A DNA stretch of 64,000 nt from Megalobrama amblycephala. Lineage: Eukaryota; Chordata; Actinopteri; Cypriniformes; Xenocyprididae. The stretch covers positions 3,596,917 to 3,660,916 of the forward strand of contig NC_063049.1 in assembly GCF_018812025.1 (NCBI RefSeq). Direction: 5' to 3'. Below the pieces are notes generated by a model, which did no database searches, was not told the origin of the DNA, and saw nothing but the letters and a program-made list of their open reading frames with translations. How positions within the stretch are numbered: the first letter of the stretch is position 1; the number at the start of each line of letters is the position of its first letter. Made by a program: the position numbers and the translations under genes. This document shows, piece after piece, positions 57,001 to 64,000 of this stretch.

Positions 57001-57007
57001 CGTCCAT
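38527..57007 (-). CDS. NLRC3-like NLR gene (FISNA-NACHT-LRR-B30.2), 8 coding exons
   Basis: Coding exons, in order: 57007-56958, 56767-56654, 56435-56334, 56216-54441, 53855-53682, 53443-53270, 47343-47297, 39086-38527. All internal junctions are GT/AG and every phase joins; the total is 2,997 nt, a predicted 998 residues. Domains: N-terminal short repeat segments (1-88), FISNA plus NACHT with Walker A GVAGIGKT at about 180-187 and Walker [11 protein letters not shown] at about 250-259, winged-helix/NACHT-associated region to about 680, two LRR units (681-797), linker (797-813) and B30.2 (813-998). No PYD or CARD is encoded. This is the teleost-expanded NLR-C group, cytosolic sensors or regulators of innate immunity. 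No nonsense codon or frameshift is found. Exon 7 and exon 8 lie 5.9 and 8.2 kb from their upstream neighbours because of transposon insertions. Confidence 0.9.
39087..39776 (-). other. proximal part of NLR intron 7
   Basis: Intronic, non-coding. ACTGTAAACATGATTTCTGC at 39146 and the TTCCCAGCATGCTTTGCTC phrase at 39312 recur in fish repeats by my recollection, but no clean ends are resolved. Confidence 0.4.
39914..40000 (+). ncRNA. tRNA-derived sequence (pol III box A/B)
   Basis: TGGTCTCGTGGTAGAG resembles a box A, and GGTTCAAATCC (39981-39991) is a perfect box B, 60 bp apart, with CCCTCGC where an acceptor strand could end. A convincing cloverleaf and anticodon are not resolved, so this is a tRNA-derived relic, perhaps a SINE head. 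A T-run follows (40005-40013), a possible pol III stop. Confidence 0.4.
40458..40907 (-). repeat. 3' LTR of the Gypsy element
   Basis: 450 bp, TG...CA in element orientation. The integrase frame runs into it (stop at 40844-40846). Confidence 0.95.
40844..41821 (-). pseudogene. Gypsy integrase C-terminus with chromodomain
   Basis: Same frame as the upstream integrase, directly after the TAG. The third catalytic Glu lies in [10 protein letters not shown] (about residue 23 counting from 41812). A chromodomain follows at about 222-275 ([32 protein letters not shown]). The chromodomain steers integration toward marked chromatin in this clade. A basic Pro/Arg tail ends inside the 3' LTR. Confidence 0.9.
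41822..44080 (-). pseudogene. Gypsy RT, RNase H and integrase core
   Basis: A 752-residue frame. RT motifs: [18 protein letters not shown] and the catalytic YIDD at about 282-285. RNase [19 protein letters not shown]. Integrase: HHCC finger ([18 protein letters not shown] to CRECAISK) and the first two acidic catalytic residues ([15 protein letters not shown]). Ends at TAG 41822-41824, which replaces one codon of an otherwise continuous integrase. Confidence 0.9.
43990..45174 (-). pseudogene. Gypsy gag and start of protease
   Basis: A 394-residue frame from [14 protein letters not shown]. Capsid region at about 55-215 ([40 protein letters not shown]). CCHC zinc knuckle [14 protein letters not shown] at about 265-278. 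Protease D-S-G at about 320-322 ([13 protein letters not shown]). The last 40 residues after GKPL are out of frame relative to the family; the true continuation is the frame starting at 44080. A one-base indel near 44100 is the likely cause. Confidence 0.85.
45205..45654 (-). repeat. 5' LTR of the Gypsy element
   Basis: 450 bp, same length as the 3' LTR with no indels seen. Followed in element orientation by GAAGACCGGACCAAGCAAC, where the primer-binding site should be; it does not begin TGG. Confidence 0.95.
45846..47296 (-). other. NLR intron 7, right part
   Basis: Non-coding apart from repeats. Holds the right end of the nested element (to 46012) and AT-rich sequence without recognised features. 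The (TG)n tract at 47266-47290 adjoins the exon 7 donor. Confidence 0.5.
47266..47290. repeat. CA/TG microsatellite next to a splice donor
   Basis: On the transcribed strand the donor GTAAGT is followed directly by about 25 bp of ACAC repeats. CA repeats bind hnRNP L and can alter use of the adjacent 5' splice site. Confidence 0.9.
47297..47343 (-). CDS. NLR exon 7, 47-bp linker
   Basis: Flanked by TTTTCTAG and GTAAGT. After joining it reads [17 protein letters not shown], the conserved spacer between the last LRR and B30.2 in fish NLRs. Phases 2 in and 1 out; both match. Too short to be found as an open frame. Confidence 0.9.
47690..48180 (-). pseudogene. LINE fragment: esterase-like ORF1 end and endonuclease start
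   Basis: Minus strand: [20 protein letters not shown] (48160-48100 region) resembles the H-V-G-T-N-D block of the SGNH esterase domain in ORF1 of CR1/L2-type LINEs, here with Ser for Gly. About 280 bp further on, [20 protein letters not shown] and QGYDLTDGT (47805-47720) match the N-terminal part of the apurinic-type endonuclease. In-frame stops between them show decay. Lies in NLR intron 6. Confidence 0.65.
48181..48850 (-). other. NLR intron 6, no gene
   Basis: AT-rich. At 48640-48720 a GGTAGTATCGTA/GTACCGTAA phrase resembles MITE ends of the GGTATCGTGACAACCCTA type seen again at 52580-52606; the L2 LINE and other elements lie between, so these may be the two halves of one split element. 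Confidence 0.4.
48851..49401. mobile_element. 551-bp MITE with CTATTG duplication
   Basis: CAGACATCCCAA at the left is inverted by TTGGGATGTCTG at the right. CTATTG occurs directly on both sides (48845-48850, 49402-49407). Repeated CGGGAGA(C/T)T motifs lie near the right end (49315-49390). Confidence 0.75.
49408..50059 (-). other. NLR intron 6, no gene
   Basis: AT-rich sequence with TTAACATATTAACA repeats at 50000-50040 just before the LINE. Nothing coding. Confidence 0.5.
50060..52320 (+). pseudogene. L2-clade LINE, 5'-truncated, reverse transcriptase remnant
   Basis: The pre-RT region ([40 protein letters not shown]) is open at 50068-50637. After a frame change come [20 protein letters not shown] and [18 protein letters not shown] (to about 50990). 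After another, [39 protein letters not shown] and the catalytic FYADD (51315-51330). The C-terminal segment is open at 51651-52190. The 3' end is GGTTAAATAAAGGTTAAA, the short tandem tail typical of L2. Antisense to the NLR gene, in its intron 6. Confidence 0.85.
52321..52613. other. NLR intron 6, MITE-like debris
   Basis: Contains GATACTACTTGGTATCATGA and GGTATCGTGACAACCCTA, the latter a common fish MITE terminus. No coding sequence. Confidence 0.4.
52614..52934 (+). mobile_element. solo LTR, plus orientation
   Basis: 321 bp, TGTGGTGACCAGGGCGGGTG to CGAACATTGTTACA, flanked by perfect ATATT (52609-52613, 52935-52939). Same family as 12594-12924. A TATA-like AGCATAAAAGGAGG sits near 52722 and ATATTAAAG near 52867. 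Antisense to the NLR gene. Confidence 0.9.
52935..53269 (-). other. NLR intron 6, start
   Basis: Intron sequence downstream of the exon 6 donor. The exon 6 frame stays open into it for about 65 codons, which makes exon 6 look longer than it is. Confidence 0.6.
53270..53443 (-). CDS. NLR exon 6, LRR unit
   Basis: Exactly 174 bp between TTTGTAG and GTATAT. Reads [20 protein letters not shown] and [20 protein letters not shown], closing with the LDKLN(V) cap motif once joined to exon 7. Confidence 0.9.
53682..53855 (-). CDS. NLR exon 5, LRR unit
   Basis: Exactly 174 bp between CTACACAG and GTAAAT. Reads [20 protein letters not shown] and [20 protein letters not shown], a standard ribonuclease-inhibitor-type LRR pair. 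Confidence 0.9.
53856..54440 (-). other. NLR intron 4
   Basis: 585-bp AT-rich intron between exons 4 and 5, no nested element recognised. Intron 5 (53444-53681) is likewise plain. Confidence 0.7.
54441..56216 (-). CDS. NLR exon 4, FISNA-NACHT
   Basis: A 1,776-bp exon between CCTACAG and GTAAGA, one open frame. The FISNA part includes [25 protein letters not shown] follows with the P-loop GVAGIGKT, Walker B DGLDE, sensor region [12 protein letters not shown], then the helical/winged region ending [19 protein letters not shown]. The length and single-exon layout are as expected for the family. Binds nucleotide and drives oligomerisation. Confidence 0.95.
56334..56435 (-). CDS. NLR exon 3, second N-terminal repeat unit
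   Basis: 102 bp between TTTTAG and GTAAAA. Homologous to exon 2 ([20 protein letters not shown]), again phase 2-2. Exons 2 and 3 probably arose by tandem duplication. Confidence 0.85.
56654..56767 (-). CDS. NLR exon 2, N-terminal repeat unit
   Basis: 114 bp between TTTCAG and GTATAA. Reads [37 protein letters not shown], the proline/serine-rich unit typical of fish NLR-C N-termini. Phase 2-2, so it can be skipped without loss of frame. Confidence 0.85.
56958..57007 (-). CDS. NLR exon 1, start codon
   Basis: ATG at 57007-57005 begins [16 protein letters not shown]; donor CAG|GTACTT. Phase 2 at the junction matches exon 2. A possible 5' UTR acceptor (CGTCTAG near 57042) lies just upstream, so the 5' UTR may be spliced. 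Confidence 0.75.
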
Positions 57008-57424
57008 AATGGATCTGAACAGTTTGATCTCCACCTCTGACTCTAGACGGAAGTGACAAACAATCACAGAAACTAAAGTAATCAAACAGCTTTTATAACT
57101 CATCTGAATGATCTTAAGCTGGAGAAATAGATCACCATCACTGAAATACATGAAGTTAGTCACATGTAGACACAAATGCTCTTTAGACTTTTACACAATC
57201 ACAGTCAGCATTAAATACACAAGAAACATTGTTCATTTTCTTTAGGTTGAAAAATATCATACATACCGATTCACAGAAATCCTACAGCTTTTCCATCGAG
57301 TAGATACACATACATTCCTGCCTAAACTTTTATAAAAGACTCTATTACAGTTTTAAAGATATTCTGACTTGTAAATGATCGATTCTGTCTGTTTAAAATG
57401 GAGAAACGTCAGCTCTGAAGATTA

Positions 57425-57442
57425 CTTTCACTTTCATTTATA
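57425..57442 (-). promoter_or_regulatory. TATA box plus ISRE/IRF-like element of the NLR gene
   Basis: On the minus strand TATAAAT (57442-57436) is followed at once by GAAAGTGAAAG (57435-57425). The latter fits the interferon-stimulated response element core GAAANNGAAA. About 418-435 bp upstream of the ATG. Initiation would be expected near 57410. Suggests interferon/IRF control; not proof. Confidence 0.6.
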
Positions 57443-58039
57443 CAGCAGGTGACTGAAACAGGTGTTGTGCTGAAATCGGTGATCTATCGAAAACTGTCGC
57501 CAGGTGTCGCTGTTCAGCAAATGTTCTCGCGAGAGCGTGATGACGTGCAGTGGGCAGACGCTGAAGAGAAATGATACTGTAAAATATGTTTTATGTTTAA
57601 AAACCCGTCTAAGGTAGATGTTGTGGCGAGCATAGACATGCTTGTATAGAGAACAAATTAAACATTAGCTAATTAGTTATTCAAAGAATGGTTTCATTTT
57701 ATAATATATTCTCGTTGTCTGATACACGCTTATCTTTATTCTTTTTACAATCAACTAGAATCACCCAATAATGTTGGAGATCCTATAGTTATATTTGATA
57801 TTTTTATATATAGTTTTACATTGATCAGTCTATAGGGTCACAGAATCTGACGGGTCAAACATGAAAAAAATACCACAGTAATTTTTAGAGTAAATACTAT
57901 AGTGTTTTTGAACCATACTATAGTAAAGTACTTGAATTAATTTGTTGTGTTAATTCTATAGTTGCTGTGTAATATAACAACTATAGTAATATAACAATAC
58001 TTTACCCAATACTGTACCAAGTTTTCTACTACTATAGTA
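57443..58039. other. upstream region of the NLR gene
   Basis: No gene. At 57880-58039 an AT-rich repeat with ACTATAGTA phrases forms the site into which the hAT element inserted. Confidence 0.5.
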
Positions 58040-60777
58040 CAGTGTTTCTCAAACTTTTTCTGCCATTCCCCACTTTGGAGGTAGGGAAGGGTTCCAAGCC
58101 CCACCTGTCCCCAATCGCCCCGACAAAATGGTAATAAACTAGGCTTTAAGTTTAACTATTAAAATTTATTAAAATGTATTTCATTAACATCAAATTAAAA
58201 AAAAAAACATAACATCAAATAACTCATTTAACAGTATTAAAAACTTTCAAATAGAGAAAATAAGTGCAACTGTATTATCACTTTGCATGAAGACTTAAAT
58301 AATAGTAAATAATAAAATAATAATAATGCAATTGTTACATTTAGTCTCTGATAACATCAAATTCAGAGAAAATTAAAGTGTGGACTAGTTGTGCTTTACT
58401 TAATTTTTTCACTTTTCAAACTGTTAGCAAAAAGAACAAACAAAATTTACAAAAAAAAAAAAAAAAAAATCTTATTCACTATTTTAGTGGCTGCAGTGAG
58501 CCTGTTTTGTAGTACACATCTTTTCAAAACGAGGTTGTTGGCTTGATACTGCCACTCTCAAGTCATGTTCAATCTTAAGATGAGATCTGTATTTTGTTTT
58601 CAGTGAAGCAACAGCTGAAAATCCCATCTCACAGAGATAAGATGTAGCAAAGGGGAGAAGAATGGTCAGACTCCTCTACCCAATGAGTGGATACTCTTTC
58701 TCCACTCCAAGCCAGAATTCACTCAGTGTCTGAACTGGAAACCTCAGCCTAAGAGTGGAGTTGCTCGTCATCTCAACGAATTGGTCCTCTTCTGCAGGGC
58801 TGAAATCTGCAGGTGCTGCAGATACAATATTAATTTTGACAACAGTCTTTTAGCATACATTATAAATAAATGAACAATATATGACTATAATAAAAAAAAA
58901 AATAAGTCAATAAAATTAAAATACCAACCTGCTGTATTGAATGGATCGATAATCCGGTTATACTGGACGCTGTTGTTTGGAAAGTATTTTTAAACAATTC
59001 TGTCAATGTAGAGATGTGCTGTTTGACACATGGGATCACTGTGGTGGCTCCAGAAGTACTGGTTTCAGCAATTTCACTCAGATTCTCAAAGGCATCAGTA
59101 CTTCTTTGATCAAGGTGTCTGCCCCATGCCTCGAGCTTTCGAATGAATGCAGTGATCTTGTCTGCTAGGTGAGGTAGATGCTTGTCTCTGCCTTGAAGTT
59201 GAATATTTAATTCGTTCAGCTTTTCAAATACATTGCTAAGATAGGCCAGTTTCATCAGAATCTGTTCATCACTGAACTTGCCTGCAGCGTCATACATGTG
59301 TTCCTCTTCCAAAAAGGCCCCAAACTCCGCTCTAATCTCAAAAACTCGCGACAACACTTTGCCTCGGGACAGCCACCTTGCCTCGCTGTGAAATAAAACA
59401 CCTGTATGATCAGCTCCCATCTCCTCATAAAGTGCGGAGAACATTCGCGCTTTCAAGGGTCGGGCTTTGATGAAATCGACCATGGCCACAACGTCCGTCA
59501 AGACCTTGTTTAGTTCGGGGCTGAGCTGCTTTGACGCGAGCGCCTCCCTGTGAATAACACAGTGTGTCCATTGCGCTTGTGGAGCGACCCGCTTTATAAG
59601 TGCCTGCAGTCCTTTCCTTCTTCCTGCTATGGTCTGAGCACCATCGGAGCAAAAGCCTAAACAGTTTTCCCATTTCAGATCATGTTCTATGAGATAGCTG
59701 TCAAGAATCTTAAAGAGTTCATCAGCCGTCGCCCTAGTTTGGACATATTTGCAAAACAGCAAATCCTCTCTCAGTGACTCAGAATATACAAAGCGAACAT
59801 ATGAAATGAACAAACAATCTTGATTGCTGACAGTAGCCTCATCTACTTGCAGTGCAAATCCTGTGTCTCTGAGTTTTTCCATGAGTTGGTCCTCAAGATC
59901 ATCTGAAATGTTGTGTATTCGTCGTGCAACTGTGTCGTTTGACAGAGGTATAGCTTTCAGTTTGCCGGCGCATGTCTCATCCAGCATAACTGACACCATG
60001 TCCTGAGCAGCGGGAAGAATGAGCTGCTCGGCTATTGTATGTGGTTTCTTGCACTGGGCAATCCTGTACGCAACTTTGAAAGACGCCATTTGTGCATTTC
60101 TATTAACTGCTGTAGATTTTAGCATTCGACTTTACTGCTGACGGTATTCCGAGAGTTTTCTTTGGAAGAAGTCAACCGACTTGTTAATGTGTTCGGAATG
60201 TTTTGTCTCTAAAAGTCGTCTTAATTTGTTGGGCCTCATGCTATCTGCTGCTAATGTTTTGAGGCAGAGATCACACACAGGTCTCTCATCGGCCCCCACC
60301 GCACCAACCGTAAATCCAAGACCAAGATATGCCTCATCATATTTTATTTTCGGCTGGCTTTTTGGTTGATCAGGTCCACTGTCTGTCGTGGTTTTCTCTG
60401 CTGGTGTAGAATAAGTTTTCTTATCATTCCATGTCACAAACTTATCCATTGCTACCTTTTATACCCGCTACCGCCTCTCCACATTAAAGCTTGTGTTCGC
60501 TTCAATTAACATGCTGACGTTAACGTTAAATTATTCTCGTAGACTATTATGGTTCCACGTGACATTTTCTTTGCAGTCTAATGTTGTTTTAAGTAAGGCT
60601 TGCATTTAAATGTGTCGCTGTTTTGTTTTTAGTGTATAGTCAATAAATAAAGGAATTAATGGAGATGAATAATTAATAGAGACAAAAATGACCAAATTTC
60701 CTCCCGTTTGTTGCGCCCCACTTGTCATGTCTCTATTGCCCACCAGTGGGGCGCGCCCCACACTTTGAGAAACGCTG
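58040..60777 (-). mobile_element. ZBED5-like hAT transposon
   Basis: 2,738 bp. CAGTGTTTCTCAAACTTTTT at the left is inverted by GTGTGGGGCG-side sequence ending GAGAAACGCTG at the right. Flanks CTATAGTA (58032-58039) and CTATAATA (60778-60785) agree at 7 of 8 positions, the hAT target-duplication length. It carries a nearly complete transposase gene on the minus strand. Lies about 600 bp upstream of the NLR TATA box. Confidence 0.9.
58484..60449 (-). pseudogene. hAT transposase, ZBED5-like, three lesions
   Basis: From ATG 60449: BED zinc finger (C59, C62, H84, H87 within CDLCLKTL...ETKHSEH), then TAA at 60134-60132, then in the same frame the catalytic region (FALQVDEATVSNQDCLFISY, GFCSDGAQTIAGRRKGLQAL, THCVIHREALASK). 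A one-base shift near 58985 is needed to read NRIIDPFNTA. A 113-bp segment with GT...AG ends (58928-58816) then separates it from the C-terminal part. That part has a TAG before the dimerisation domain (LPFATSYLCEMGFSAVASLK, DLRVAVSSQQPRFEKM) and ends at 58484. Recently dead: long frames stay open between the lesions. Confidence 0.85.
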
Positions 60778-62355
60778 CTATAATATAATCCACGTTAGGC
60801 CTGGGACACTCTTGACATTTGTCAAATCTTAACTGATTGTGAATCTGTAGGAGACCACAGACATAAAGACAGTTTCAGCTGATTTTATCATTATAATCCT
60901 CTGAACGCGCACTAGATGATTATAATGTAATATTGAGTTCCTGTGAAACACTGTTCCAGTGGGCGGAGCATACGAGCACATTCATGAATATTCACTCCGC
61001 TGTGGGCGTGGCTTTACTGAAATACAAACAAACGAAAGGAATGAAAGTTGTTGTTTTATCTTCGGATCACAACATGTTTGATAGATTATTTCGATAAGGT
61101 AATACAGCCGAATGGACACATGTCCATTTACATATTCAACTGTTTATAATCTTTACATAATAGGATAAAATGATCGGCTTTGCACGTGCTTTTATTAGAA
61201 AGCTTTCATCAGGGTTTAATGTCTTCTCCTAACATTAGGGATACAAAAAACTAATCGAGCACATATTTCTGTTTTTCCTCGTCGCATATTTTGAAGTTGT
61301 ACATGTTACTGTGTCTCTATAATTGTTTATTTTGCAGCATTGTTACTTTCACTAGAATGACTGAAATACAATTCAGATCTAACTGCAAATTTTAATAAAG
61401 ATTTTAAAATGTTCTCTGATGTTGTTTTGAGTTCATTCTTGTCATTTTTCAACCATTGGGTCATGCTGACAACACATTTAGACTACTTTGGGCATTAGGC
61501 TATCAAAATGATTGACTAATATTTACACTAAAAAGCTATTTTTTCAATTAATTTTTTATTATTTGTGTATTTATTTTATAAGGACTGCTCTGACACTGTT
61601 TGATGAGAACTGAACTAAGCTGGACGATGAAAAACGTCTCGGGTTACTTGTGTAACCCTGGTTCCCTGAATAAGGGAACGAGACGCTACGTCATATTCTG
61701 CAGAGCTGCTATAAAGTCAAACTGAACTAATTTAACAATGGATCTGCATCATCACTGAACTGACCTCAGTTCAGCAACACTATTGTCTTTTTAGAGAATT
61801 GATCTCTGTTTGCATTATTGAATCATTATTTTTCTGATGATCATTAAAGCTGATTTGAAACAATCTGTATTATATAAAGCCTTCCAAAAATAAATGTCTT
61901 TGTAGTGGCTTCCTTTTGGTTCTTAGCCACTTCCAATGGGGAAAGTACCTTTGACGCTACATATCATTTAATCAAACCTTTTTATTGTAACAAAAACGTG
62001 TAAACTTAAAAACAAAACCGTGAATCCAGAAAAAGTGTAGAGCAGTATAGTGTAGGTCAAAAAACTGTCTCCCTTCCCCATGCCATTGCCACATCACTTC
62101 CTGTTTTAAAATGGCTAACCCCCGGCAGATCCTAAAATGGCTCCTTAAAGTGGAAATACAAAATATAATAATGGATAAATTGATAAACAACATTAGTAAC
62201 AATATGGCTTCTACAGTCTTCACTTGACTTGGACTACTAAAAGTTTTTTTTTTTTAGTTATTATGCACATTCACTAATAGTAAATGTAAATTTATGCCAT
62301 TCATGACTTAATTTTGTAGTTTTGTAGTTTTTCTCTTTGAGAAAACAAAGGACAT
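60778..62355. other. intergenic, one DIRS-type module
   Basis: No supported gene. Holds the isolated terminal module at 61635-61691. At 61900-62240 mixed-composition sequence has no frame I can defend. Confidence 0.5.
61635..61691. repeat. isolated DIRS-type terminal module
   Basis: CGTCTCGGGTTAC, TGTAACCCTGGTTCCCTGA and AGGGAACGAGACGCTACG in the same order and spacing as 5156-5213. Self-complementary (GTTCCCTGAATAAGGGAAC). No other DIRS sequence is next to it, so it is a solo remnant. Confidence 0.7.
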
Positions 62356-63338
62356 GAACATTTGAACTCTCTCTTGCAAAATTAACATCCCCATCCGAGA
62401 CACAATCACACCGAGTCAATCACACCTCAGCATTGCCTTAATCTACATTTCCCTTCCTTCACCCCCTCTTCCCCCATCTCTTCTCTCTACATGCAGAGAT
62501 GACCTGAAATTCACCCAAAATCTATATGGTTTAATGTGAACAGTTATCATACAACACTATACATGTTTGGTGTCATTTGAAATGTCTCAGTGCGACTGGT
62601 ACAAATGACTCATTCCCACAGAAGTAAACCAGAAGGTAATAAAGGTTTGAAGATTTTAGAGATATTTTGCTCTCTGTAATGGGTGTGTCCACCTTCACAG
62701 GGTCTTTCATAAATGTCCTTCTGTCCCCAAAAGGTGTGAACTACTCAGTCTAGGACCCTGATTAATGCAAATTCCCATTATGAACTTTATTTTCATTTTG
62801 TTTTCATTTGAAAGAAGTTTCTGTCTTGTTCTGAGTATTTAAAGAGATGTTGCAGGAGGCTCAGGGCGATTCTGTGATCAGATCAGCCCACATGTGTCCA
62901 GGACACTCAGAAATGTGTATTTTTCTAATGTCAGGTATTCATCTTTTACTCTGTTTCTGAGCATTTGATGTTTTGCATTGATCATCTTTGAATTGATTAT
63001 GTGATTATAATCAAAGAGTTATAGGAATCCAAATGAACGAGTGCAATAAGAGTAAAGAGTTAAATAGAATAATCAAATGTCTAGATTAATTATCATATAA
63101 ATGGTCAATAATCAGTTGACATTTTAAACTAAATTCAAGATCATAATAAAATGGAGTCAAATAAAAGTTTACTTGGAATTAAACTACTTCGCCACACTGA
63201 AAAGACCGAATGAGCAAGAAACCTTCCCCATCCTGTGGGAAACCACCGTTGGGCCGATTGGGCATAACAGGTACTAAAGTCATCGTTAAAACAGTCATGT
63301 GACTGCAGTGGATCAACCTTAACCATGGATGTAAACAA

Positions 63339-64000
63339 TAGCTGTGTCTCATTTCATTCTGAAGGCTGCATCCTCAAGAGGACGAATCCTGTGAAGGATG
63401 CAGTATATGGAGTGTCCTTAGCCAGAATTAAACGAGACGTCCTTCGTAGGACACACAGGCAGGAAAGGAAACAGGAAGTATATCGTTGCTATGCCAACGC
63501 GTTCACGGCAGCCTCATTGCGCTCTTAGCAAATGAATGAAAATAATTAATGAATTTGTAAAGTAATTTGAAAAAGAAAATGCATTTACTTGTTTTATTTT
63601 GGGTAATGTTTGAGGAGCTGATTTATGTTCAACAGATATCTGTTACAGAGACAACGGAGAAAGATATTAAGAAGAACAAAGTTTAAAACAAAAACAAGCT
63701 TGAAACTACTTACATTTAAACACATCTTCACTTGTACATTTGATGACGCCACCATTTATTTATTTTTTTCAAAAACAGACTACTTACATTTAAACACATC
63801 TTCGCTTTTAACATTTGTCGACGCCACCATTTATTTATTTTTTTCAAATAAATGAAGGTTGTTAACAGCGACGTAAAGAATTGTGGGCTATCTGCAGCAA
63901 TGAAGGATACTCCTCATGCATCCTCCGAATTCCTGTGAAAGAAGGACGCATTCGAAGGTTGCGTTCGGAGTGTCCTACTGACTTTTCTGAAACGATACAG
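63339..64000. mobile_element. MITE in copy C, partial
   Basis: TAGCTGTGTCTCATTTCATT start as at 34761; the right end lies beyond the window (last bases TGAAACGATACAG match 36664 on). Confidence 0.75.
63707..63852. repeat. 74-bp tandem duplication in copy C
   Basis: TACTTACATTTAAACACATC occurs at 63707 and 63781, each followed by the same CACCATTTATTTATTTTTTT stretch. Copy B has one unit, so the duplication is private to copy C. Confidence 0.9.

Larger units (their letters stand above)
62356..64000 (-). mobile_element. large repeat copy C, cut by window end
   Basis: Matches copy B from AACATTTGAACTCTCTCTTG through the MITE start at 63339 and the ACTACTTAC site. It lacks the solo LTR and so shows its empty target. 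Runs off the window before the hAT part. Confidence 0.85.

Overview
The window looks like vertebrate, teleost, and most probably cyprinid DNA. It is AT-rich, intron-bearing and packed with nested transposons. The mix includes a DIRS-type element with a gag-like frame, I/Nimb and L2 LINEs, Ty3/Gypsy elements, several hAT remnants, a PIF/Harbinger remnant, TTAA-target THAP elements and many short inverted-repeat elements. It also carries one fish-specific NLR immune gene (FISNA-NACHT-LRR-B30.2). No species can be named from the sequence alone.

The only host gene I can assemble with confidence is an NLRC3-like NLR on the minus strand, from ATG at 57007 to stop at 38527. Eight coding exons join in phase with canonical splice sites (57007-56958, 56767-56654, 56435-56334, 56216-54441, 53855-53682, 53443-53270, 47343-47297, 39086-38527). 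They give a predicted 998-residue protein: short N-terminal repeat exons, FISNA/NACHT, two 174-bp LRR exons, a 47-bp linker exon and a B30.2 exon. A TATA box directly followed by an ISRE/IRF-like element lies about 430 bp upstream of the ATG. The two introns on either side of the linker exon hold most of the local transposon load: an L2 LINE, a LINE fragment with esterase and endonuclease segments, a solo LTR, several MITEs, and a young full-length Gypsy element (40458-45654) that sits inside a hAT-type MITE, itself inside another inverted-repeat element.

Region by region. 1-795 holds nothing identifiable. 795-5469 is a DIRS-like element with inverted repeats and one nonsense codon in its gag-like frame. 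5.95-9.0 kb holds a possible terminal exon, an I/Nimb LINE tail split by a MITE, and a 1-kb MITE. 9.56-15.37 kb is a composite bounded by CCCAGCAGGCAC inverted ends, with a 191-bp array on one side and an 83-bp array on the other; a solo LTR lies inside. 15.4-16.6, 33.8-37.6 and 62.4-64 kb are three copies of one large repeat; two of them carry ZMYM1-like hAT remnants. 16.96-22.76 kb is a TTAA-flanked THAP-coding element split by a 4,807-bp element with a TA target duplication. 23.7-28.4 kb holds a Harbinger-like pair (MADF protein and nuclease tail), a histone-type stem-loop, and two hAT-derived pseudogenes. 28.4-29.5 kb is another THAP element. 29.8-33.8 kb is a degraded Gypsy element. 38.5-57.4 kb is the NLR locus. 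58.0-60.8 kb is a ZBED5-like hAT element 0.6 kb upstream of the NLR promoter.

Because several repeats occur twice, one copy often serves as the empty site for an insertion in the other. This fixes target duplications exactly (TA, TTAA, CTTAC, GTTAC, AAATAACG, ATATT twice) and gives a relative order of insertion events without any outside data.
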